This document shows positions 1 through 4,366 of a stretch of 8,677 bases of DNA, in pieces. The translations under genes were made by a program, and so were the position numbers. The notes under the pieces are model-generated. The model was given only the letters and a program-made list of their open reading frames with translations, was not told where the DNA came from and made no database searches. This DNA comes from Deltaproteobacteria bacterium (GTDB lineage Bacteria > Desulfobacterota > Desulfarculia > Adiutricales > Adiutricaceae): assembly GCA_031269135.1 (NCBI GenBank), contig JAISZP010000053.1, forward strand, positions 1 to 8,677, in the 5' to 3' direction. Every line of letters begins with the position of its first letter. The first letter of the stretch is position 1.

Positions 1-2
1 TA

Positions 3-200
3 TCTGACGCCTTAAGGGAGTATGGCTTTTCAAATCCTGCAATCGAGAACATAGCAAGAAGGTTTATAGATGAAGGTAGGAATGTGTATCTTGGCTCTTT
101 TTCTGATCAGGCGAGTTCAGTTGAAAATTTTTTATGTTCAACTAAAATTTTAATTTCCAATGATGATATATATTTAAATTCTGAAGATGACGGATATTAA
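3..200 (+). CDS. C-terminal fragment of an unrecognised protein (5' end outside window)
   Basis: An open frame enters from the left edge and runs 65 codons to TAA at 198-200. The other two forward frames stop within the first 15 bases, so this is the only plausible coding frame. The visible part is mildly acidic, ends in SEDDGY, and contains a segment (RRFIDEGRNVYLGSF) that looks like a helix followed by a strand of an alpha/beta fold. I do not recognise the family. It shares the strong AT bias of the next plus-strand gene (radical SAM, 377-1429), so the two probably belong to one transferred segment. The 176-base gap between them argues against tight coupling. Coding status is fairly likely; function is unknown. 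Confidence 0.5.
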   Translation, partial: SDALREYGFSNPAIENIARRFIDEGRNVYLGSFSDQASSVENFLCSTKILISNDDIYLNSEDDGY

Positions 201-376
201 TTATAAATAATAAGTTCAAATTCTATTATATTTATAATTATATATTATTTGTGATTTTAAAAATGAAAAGAAACAAATACAAGCGTGATAATTGTAAAGA
301 AAAGGAAGCATCTAATAATATCTATATTTGATAACTAATTTAATCTGTTAGAATTATTTATGAAAGATTTATCTAT
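201..376 (+). promoter_or_regulatory. AT-rich spacer with weak promoter candidate for the radical SAM gene
   Basis: This spacer is almost entirely A/T. One sigma-70-like pair is TTGTAA (292-297) and TAATAT (316-321), separated by 18 bases and ending about 55 bases before the ATG at 377. In sequence this AT-rich, -10-like hexamers arise easily by chance, so the promoter is only a suggestion. No good Shine-Dalgarno motif precedes ATG 377; the nearest purine run is GAAAG around 362-366. A possible 22-codon ORF lies at 263-331 and is listed separately. Confidence 0.2.
263..331 (+). CDS. Possible 22-residue peptide ORF upstream of the radical SAM gene
   Basis: ATG at 263 opens a 22-codon frame ending in TGA (329-331). 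The peptide begins MKRNKYKRDNC and is highly basic in its first half, with one cysteine and a C-terminal tail containing two Tyr/Ile pairs. There is no clear ribosome binding site, and in DNA this AT-rich a frame of this size is expected by chance. I list it only because radical SAM/SPASM enzymes often act on short ribosomal peptides encoded immediately upstream, and this is the only ATG-started frame of such size that I noticed between the two plus-strand genes. It may well not be a gene. Confidence 0.15.
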   Translation: MKRNKYKRDNCKEKEASNNIYI

Positions 377-1429
377 ATGTCAACAAATTGGGTAACTAGG
401 CATTGTAAGGATAGTGATTACATCATTTTCTTTAATCAAAACACTGGCGCATTTATACGATATGGCAAAAATAATATCGACCCGTTTTATAACGTGGATG
501 GCCCTGAACTTCTAGATATTTCTATAACAAATTTCTGTGAGAGGGGATGCGATTTTTGCTATCGTAAGTCAAATAAGCATGGTAAATTCATGCATTTAGA
601 TGATTACAAACTTGTAATTCAGCAGGCCGAAAAGCTAGGAGTTTTGCAGGTAGCCTTAGGTGGAGGCAATCCCAACCAACATCCTGAGTTTACGGAAATG
701 CTGCAAATTACCCGCAATCACAACATTATTCCTTCATACACCACAAACGGTCAGGGTATGACCGACGAGATCTATGCGGCGACGAAAGAATTATGCGGAG
801 CATTAGCCGTCAGTTGGTACGAACCATATATTGAGGCAAATACAGTAATAACTAAAGCTTCAGACTTTAAAATTAAGACTAATATTCATTTTCTTCTAAG
901 TAAAAATACCCTTTCACAGGCGATTGACTTGATGGAGAACCGTGAAGATTTACTTGAAAGAATAAATGCGATTATTTATTTAAATTACAAACCAATACAT
1001 ACTTCTGAATCATTATGTTTATCTGATAACGAACAGATTAAATATTTCTTTGAACTCATTAAAAAGGCTAAAAAGTGTAAAATTGGCTTTGATAGCTGTA
1101 TGATTTCCTATCTTCCGCTTATGGGAGCTGAATTAGTGCCGGAAACTGTTGATTTTTGTGAAGCAGCTCGTTTTTCAGCATTTATTTCTGAAGATTTATT
1201 GTTTTATCCTTGTTCATTTCTTAATGATATTTCAAAACATGGCATTAATTTAAAAACTACTTCTTTACATGATGCATGGAAATATGGAGATGAGTTTATA
1301 AGTATACGTCGGCAGTTGAATTCTCCATCAGCGCAAAATTACTCTATTGCCGCATGTAAAACTTGCGAAAGTTATACTTTTTGTCACGGCGGCTGTCAAA
1401 TTTTAAATATTAATCGCTGTAGGGCTTAA
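377..1429 (+). CDS. Radical SAM/SPASM-domain protein
   Basis: This 350-residue protein has the radical SAM signature CxxxCxxC at C54, C58 and C61 (FCERGCDFCY), which holds the [4Fe-4S] cluster that cleaves S-adenosylmethionine. GGGNP at 95-99 fills the position of the SAM-binding GGEP motif. The C-terminus carries a SPASM-type cysteine pattern: C261, C279, then C327-x2-C330-x5-C336-x3-C340 and C348, as expected for auxiliary iron-sulfur clusters. Known SPASM enzymes modify peptides or proteins (sactipeptides, PQQ precursor, sulfatase activation), so a peptide or protein substrate is a reasonable inference, but I cannot name the family. The motif run LGGGNPNQHP and the N-terminal extension before the radical SAM core look characteristic of one subfamily. 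There is no signal peptide, so it is cytoplasmic. It is AT-rich, unlike the genes to its right, and has no complete partner gene in the window, which suggests acquisition by transfer. The start rests on length and frame, not on a clear ribosome binding site. Confidence 0.9.
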   Translation: MSTNWVTRHCKDSDYIIFFNQNTGAFIRYGKNNIDPFYNVDGPELLDISITNFCERGCDFCYRKSNKHGKFMHLDDYKLVIQQAEKLGVLQVALGGGNPNQHPEFTEMLQITRNHNIIPSYTTNGQGMTDEIYAATKELCGALAVSWYEPYIEANTVITKASDFKIKTNIHFLLSKNTLSQAIDLMENREDLLERINAIIYLNYKPIHTSESLCLSDNEQIKYFFELIKKAKKCKIGFDSCMISYLPLMGAELVPETVDFCEAARFSAFISEDLLFYPCSFLNDISKHGINLKTTSLHDAWKYGDEFISIRRQLNSPSAQNYSIAACKTCESYTFCHGGCQILNINRCRA

Positions 1430-1504
1430 TATTATTGGCAGCCGTTCGCCGGCGGCACTGAGAGCGCTTTCTTGCAATAACGCCGCGTTTTCTTGTTTAA
1501 TTGC

Positions 1505-1580
1505 TGGATTTCACCATAAAAAAATATGCCAAAGTGGTCCCTTTTCACCAGTAAAAGTGGACCACTTTTGGTGAAATCCA
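1505..1580. repeat. 76-base nested inverted repeat, possible mobile-element remnant
   Basis: The outer arms TGGATTTCACCA (1505-1516) and TGGTGAAATCCA (1569-1580) are perfect 12-base inverted copies. Inside them AAAGTGGTCC (1531-1540) pairs perfectly with GGACCACTTT (1559-1568), and CTTTT (1541-1545) pairs with AAAAG (1553-1557). TTTCACCA also recurs directly as TTTTCACCA at 1542-1550, so the two halves share inverted and direct copies of the same words. This resembles two insertion-sequence ends placed back to back, or a very small non-autonomous element, at the edge of the AT-rich segment. I see no clear target-site duplication: the flanks are ...ATTGC and ATCGG.... As a hairpin between convergent genes it could also help terminate transcription. 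Confidence 0.6.
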
Positions 1581-1610
1581 ATCGGGAAGGCTGAAGTTTC
1601 GTAGTTGAAA

Positions 1611-1710
1611 ACTGTTGAGATTGGGAAGCTGTTGAGATTGGAAGCCGACGATTTTGAAAATTAGAATTGAGGCTGGAAGCTGTCGTAATTGGATGCTGTC
1701 GAGATTGGAT
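1611..1710. repeat. Degenerate 16-base tandem repeats 3' of the PspF-like gene
   Basis: Variants of GCTGTTGAGATTGGAA recur at about 1612-1627, 1628-1643, 1679-1694 and 1695-1710. A more diverged stretch lies between them (1644-1678), and hints of a further copy lie upstream near 1590-1610. The last two units, GCTGTCGTAATTGGAT and GCTGTCGAGATTGGAT, differ at two positions. The repeats lie directly after the stop of the minus-strand PspF-like gene. No protein reading of the region is convincing. The role is unknown; replication slippage is the simplest origin. Confidence 0.65.
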
Positions 1711-1744
1711 AGAGACTAAGACGATGCTCGCGGGTTTTCGGTCG

Positions 1745-2896
1745 CTAAGAGGTTGATTTGGCGTTTTTTTTTAATTTCTTATTTATCGACCTAAATCTAT
1801 GGTAACTAATGTTTAAGAGTTCAGCCGCTCGTGCTTGATTGAAGTTTGCTTCAGTTAGAGCCTGCTCGACGATCCTGGAAGTTTCAAGTTCTAAAAGCTC
1901 GTCCAAACCTCCCGCAGCCAAGGGAAATTTCAGCTTCGCCTGAGCGCTCGCTGTAGTTGCGGAGCTTGGCGAAATGGGCGCAATCGTCTCTAAATCTCGC
2001 ATTTTTGGCGATCCCATGTCGGGAGCGCCAATTTTGGGAGCTTCCATTTTGTGCGCGCCAATTTGGGACGCAGTCGATGTCTCGGCTTGTTCTTGGCCGT
2101 CGATAGGCCAGTATATTTCGTTTTCCAGCTTCAACGAATCATATTCGACGATTTTCTCCGCTCCCTTGGTGTTTGAATCGTAGACGGCTCTTTCTATGAC
2201 GTTTTTCAATTCTCTGACGTTTCCAGGCCAGCTATGTTTTTCCAGGGCTTCCAACAGTTCCTCGGAGAATGTCGGGGCGCCGTTCCACCCAAGCTCCTGG
2301 GCCATGCGGGCTCCAAAATAGTGAGCCAAAAGAGTGATGTCGCCGGCTCTATCTCTTAAAGGGGGGAGGGTGATGACCTCAAAACTTAAGCGGTCCCAGA
2401 GATCCGGAAGAAATGTGCCTTGACGGCACATTTTTTTCAAGTCGGCGTTGGTTGCGGCGGTTACTCGCGCGTCCACCTTTTTTTCCTGTATGCCGCCGAC
2501 AAGTTGAAAGCTTCCATATTCCACCACCCTTAGGATCTTCGCTTGGGCTTCCAAGGTCAGATGGCTTATTTCATCCAAAAACAGAGTGCCCCCGTCAGCG
2601 GCCTCAAAACGACCGGGACGGCGTTTTATGGCCCCAGTGAAGGCGCCTGCTTCATGACCGAAAAGTTCGGCGTCAAGCAGGCCCGCTGAGAGGGCGGCGC
2701 AGTTTAAGGTCACATATGGTCCCTGCCACCGATTGGAAAGAAAGTGAAGGCGGGCCGCCGCCAATTCTTTGCCTGTTCCGCGTTCTCCCAGAATAAGGAC
2801 CGGTCTTTCGACTTTAGCCACCGCCGAAAGACGCTCTTTGACGTATAAAAGCGTTTCAGAGGCCCCTAAGAGATCTGGAATGGAGTTTTGGCTCAT
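1745..2896 (-). CDS. pspF: PspF-like sigma-54-dependent transcriptional activator
   Basis: This is a bacterial enhancer-binding protein without an N-terminal receiver or sensor domain, as in PspF. The AAA+ domain begins at once: Walker A GERGTGKE (37-44), the sigma-54-contacting GAFTGA loop (84-89), and Walker B GGTLFLDE (102-109). A Fis-type helix-turn-helix lies at about 327-376 (ARAAELLNISYHRFRS). The wording RPVLILGERGTGKEL and ELFGHEAGAFTGA is typical of PspF. Where PspF-type proteins usually read FRxDLxxRL, this one reads FLPDLWDRL: the first arginine is L163 and the second is kept as R169. A linker (about 265-325) contains five-residue repeats. The protein is 383 residues, against roughly 325 for E. 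coli PspF. The start is ATG, 2 bases after the stop of the malic-enzyme-like gene, so the two are probably co-transcribed and translationally coupled. There are no pspABC genes in view, so its targets are unknown and the symbol reflects family resemblance only. Confidence 0.85.
   Translation of the reverse strand: MSQNSIPDLLGASETLLYVKERLSAVAKVERPVLILGERGTGKELAAARLHFLSNRWQGPYVTLNCAALSAGLLDAELFGHEAGAFTGAIKRRPGRFEAADGGTLFLDEISHLTLEAQAKILRVVEYGSFQLVGGIQEKKVDARVTAATNADLKKMCRQGTFLPDLWDRLSFEVITLPPLRDRAGDITLLAHYFGARMAQELGWNGAPTFSEELLEALEKHSWPGNVRELKNVIERAVYDSNTKGAEKIVEYDSLKLENEIYWPIDGQEQAETSTASQIGAHKMEAPKIGAPDMGSPKMRDLETIAPISPSSATTASAQAKLKFPLAAGGLDELLELETSRIVEQALTEANFNQARAAELLNISYHRFRSINKKLKKNAKSTS
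2000..2062 (-). repeat. 15-base in-frame repeats in the linker of the PspF-like gene
   Basis: Residues 279-299 read as degenerate five-residue units: IGAHK, MEAPK, IGAPD, MGSPK, then M. This corresponds to about four 15-base units inside the coding region, between the AAA+ and DNA-binding domains. Because the repeats are in frame they lengthen the linker without breaking the gene. They are another sign of short tandem duplication in this neighbourhood. Confidence 0.6.
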
Positions 2897-2898
2897 AA

Positions 2899-4020
2899 CT
2901 AGATTAGTCGACTGACTCCGCTGGCTGCCGCTGCGGTTGAGACAGCTTCAGCCAAGACCGAGACCAGATTGTGTTTGGAGACGGAAGGGATGATGAAGCT
3001 AGGACCCAGATCGGCCTCAGGCACGAGCTTTGAGATGGCCAGAGCCGCAGCCATTTTCATAGGGGCGTTGATGACCCTGGCTCTGGCGTCGAGAGAGCCT
3101 CTGAGCAGTCCCGGCACGACTAGATAGGGGCTAAGGAGGTTGCTGTTCAAGTCGGATTTGCCGGCGGTGACGGCCGCCCCGAAAAAGTTGTCTTTGGTCG
3201 TTTCGGTGAGGTTAAAGATGATGGCTTGCGGGGCCATGGTCGAGACGAGGTCTTTATTGATCGGGACAGCTGAGGAAATTACGATTAAAACGTCGGAATC
3301 GACCGCGACTTTAGCTAATGGTCCTTTGATTTGTCGGGGGTTGGTTTTAAGGGCCAGTTCCTCCTTCACCCAGTTGGTGTGCCCGGGGCGGCTAGGGTGA
3401 ATGGCCCCGGTCTTGTCGCAGACGATTATGTCCGTGACTCCCGCCAAGCGAAAAAAGTCGACCATCGAGAGAGCTTCGCTTTCAGGACTCGCCAAGACGA
3501 TCTTAACGGCATTCATTTTTTTATTGACGACTTTAAGAGCGTTTAAAAGGGCGGCTAAACACAGCACAGGCAAGGCGTCGAGGTTGTCGTGCAAGACAGG
3601 CACCTCTTCAATTTCTTCCAGACGCCGCTTTATCTCCATAGAGGCCGTTTCATTAACCGCTTCCAAGTTTATGGCCCCTAGAGACAAAGCCAGCGACTTT
3701 ACCGTTCTGACGGTGTCTTCCAGCGATTGACTGTCCAGAACCAAAGGAAGAGTATTGATTTGGGCGGTCTGATTCAGCAGTCTCGCTTTTTGTTCGACTA
3801 ACGGAAGAGAGGCCAACGGACCGATGTCGCCTAAGCTTGGCGCGTTGGAGCCGTCGGTGATGACGGCCACGGTATTGAAGCGGGAGGTGAATTTGTAGGC
3901 TAGGGAAGGGTCTGATGAGAGAGCCCGGCACTGCTCGAGGACTGCTTTGGCAAGGTTGGCGTCAAAAAGATCGCTGTTTTCAGAGAGCGATGATTTTTCA
4001 GATAGCGACGGTTGAGTCAT
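2899..4020 (-). CDS. Malic-enzyme homologue lacking catalytic residues (probable pseudoenzyme)
   Basis: The 373-residue product aligns by eye with short bacterial malic enzymes along its length: TSRFNTVAVITDG (45-57), LGDIGP (63-68), AALLNALKVV (156-165), VPGLLRGSLDARAR (302-315) and a C-terminal FIIPS...ASGVSR. Active-site positions are largely lost. The N-terminal segment with the catalytic Tyr (usually YTPGVA) is absent. GGINLED reads GAINLEA (E120 kept, Asp to Ala). HDDQHGT reads HDNLDAL (144-150). The NAD-binding GAGAAG reads ASPESE (177-182). The NPxPE and NQVNN segments are also replaced. The lysine of the EGKA motif survives as K78. An in-frame TGA at 4024-4026 lies two codons before the ATG, so the short N-terminus is real. 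The frame is otherwise intact with normal-looking codons, which argues against simple decay. It lies 2 bases upstream of the PspF-like gene. Oxidative decarboxylation of malate is unlikely; a ligand-binding or regulatory role is my inference. Confidence 0.8.
   Translation of the reverse strand: MTQPSLSEKSSLSENSDLFDANLAKAVLEQCRALSSDPSLAYKFTSRFNTVAVITDGSNAPSLGDIGPLASLPLVEQKARLLNQTAQINTLPLVLDSQSLEDTVRTVKSLALSLGAINLEAVNETASMEIKRRLEEIEEVPVLHDNLDALPVLCLAALLNALKVVNKKMNAVKIVLASPESEALSMVDFFRLAGVTDIIVCDKTGAIHPSRPGHTNWVKEELALKTNPRQIKGPLAKVAVDSDVLIVISSAVPINKDLVSTMAPQAIIFNLTETTKDNFFGAAVTAGKSDLNSNLLSPYLVVPGLLRGSLDARARVINAPMKMAAALAISKLVPEADLGPSFIIPSVSKHNLVSVLAEAVSTAAAASGVSRLI
3973..4008 (-). repeat. 18-base in-frame duplication at the N-terminus of the malic-enzyme-like gene
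   Basis: Residues 5-10 (SLSEKS) and 11-16 (SLSENS) are adjacent copies encoded by near-identical 18-base units. The duplicated segment is polar and serine-rich and replaces the ordinary malic-enzyme N-terminus. It is a small tandem duplication of the same general kind as the other repeats in the window. Confidence 0.55.
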
Positions 4021-4223
4021 TAATCACCATTAAAGCCTGCCGGAGCAGGGGGAGTTTTTAAGCTGACCATGATAAACATAAGCCAAACGTTATGGTTAAA
4101 TTCATCAAAATTTCTTAGCCTCCCCAAGCAACGCTTTATTTTCTTCTTTCAACACCTGGCAAAAAATGACGACAGATTGCATTTAAAAGGTACTATTTTT
4201 TCCTCATCGAAAAACGAATGAAC

Positions 4224-4253
4224 TGTATAATTTTTGATCGGCTATTGATTCAA
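4224..4253 (-). promoter_or_regulatory. Candidate sigma-70-type promoter for the malic-like/PspF-like operon
   Basis: Read on the minus strand, TTGAAT (4248-4253) and TATACA (4224-4229) are separated by 18 bases, a reasonable -35/-10 pair. Transcription would start near 4217, leaving a leader of about 200 bases. The opposite strand has a TATAAT at 4226-4231 but no convincing -35 and no plus-strand gene to serve. The pair is plausible, but AT-rich sequence can produce it by chance. Confidence 0.35.
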
Positions 4254-4255
4254 AT

Positions 4256-4281
4256 CATCGGAGAGATGATCGGTCCGATGA
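4256..4281. promoter_or_regulatory. 8-base-arm inverted repeat beside the candidate -35 (operator or weak terminator)
   Basis: TCATCGGA (4256-4263) and TCCGATGA (4274-4281) are perfect inverted copies around a 10-base spacer. A second overlapping pair, ATCATC/GATGAT (4254-4259 and 4265-4270), shares the left arm. On the minus strand the stem is followed only by TTTG, so it is a poor intrinsic terminator. Its position immediately upstream of the candidate -35 would suit a regulator-binding site. Confidence 0.4.
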
Positions 4282-4302
4282 CCCCTCGATCTTTTAATAA
4301 TT

Positions 4303-4366
4303 AGTCATCCATGACGGCTGTCATCTATGATGGCTAGTCAGTCATCTATAATATTCAGTCATCTAC
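4303..4366 (-). repeat. Repeats copying the response regulator's terminal codons and stop
   Basis: On the minus strand the gene ends GTAGATGACTGA. The same words recur downstream as ATAGATGACTGA, then ATAGATGAC without a stop, then GGATGACTAA. Read on the plus strand, AGTCATCTAT-like units sit at 4357-4366 (inside the coding end), 4340-4349, 4319-4328 and 4303-4312, spaced 16-21 bases apart. The last Asp-Asp-stop has therefore been copied three times into the spacer, two of the copies with a stop codon. Confidence 0.6.

Larger units (their letters stand above)
1430..1744. other. Intergenic region between convergent genes, with inverted repeat and 16-base repeats
   Basis: This 315-base spacer separates the 3' ends of the radical SAM gene (plus) and the PspF-like gene (minus). 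Base composition shifts here from AT-rich to mixed. Bases 1430-1504 show only short GC-rich palindromic bits (GCCG...CGGC near 1443-1460) and no good T-tailed terminator. The centre holds a nested inverted repeat (1505-1580) and the right part degenerate 16-base repeats (1611-1710), both listed separately. I see no gene here on either strand. Confidence 0.6.
4021..4354. other. Intergenic region: promoter candidate, inverted repeats, stop-codon repeats
   Basis: This 334-base spacer lies between the response-regulator stop and the malic-enzyme-like start, both on the minus strand. Its right end (4303-4354) carries repeats of the regulator's final codons, followed by an inverted repeat (4256-4281) and a sigma-70-like promoter (4224-4253). 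The remaining stretch of about 200 bases up to ATG 4020 would be a long leader. It contains a small hairpin, CCTGC/GCAGG (4036-4049), close to the start codon. The start has a weak GGTGA ribosome binding site 3 bases from the ATG. I looked for a sigma-54 -24/-12 element (GG-N10-GC) on both strands and found none. No gene is evident. Confidence 0.55.

Noticed and set aside
377..1429. Prokaryotic viperin (antiviral radical SAM)
   Set aside because: The cluster motif is FCERGCDFCY rather than the viperin-type CNYKCxFCFH, and the C-terminal SPASM cysteines are not a viperin feature.
1436..1516. Minus-strand remnant of a transposase reading frame (KQENAALLQES...)
   Set aside because: An open stretch of about 30 codons resembles coiled-coil transposase helper sequence, but it is too short, has no start codon and gives no clear family match.
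3401..3730. 109-codon plus-strand open frame inside the malic-enzyme-like gene
   Set aside because: It is antisense to a gene with clear homology and its translation is low-information. It and similar frames at 3140-3400 and 3331-3546 are shadows.
2899..4020. Functional NAD-dependent malic enzyme
   Set aside because: Overall similarity is clear, but the Tyr segment, Gly-rich NAD motif, part of the metal site and the Asn-containing catalytic motifs are all missing.
4150..4185. Sigma-54 promoter (TGGCA ... TTGCA)
   Set aside because: TGGCA at 4157-4161 and TTGCA at 4177-4181 look tempting, but the GG-to-GC spacing is about 19 bases instead of 10, and there is no plus-strand gene downstream.
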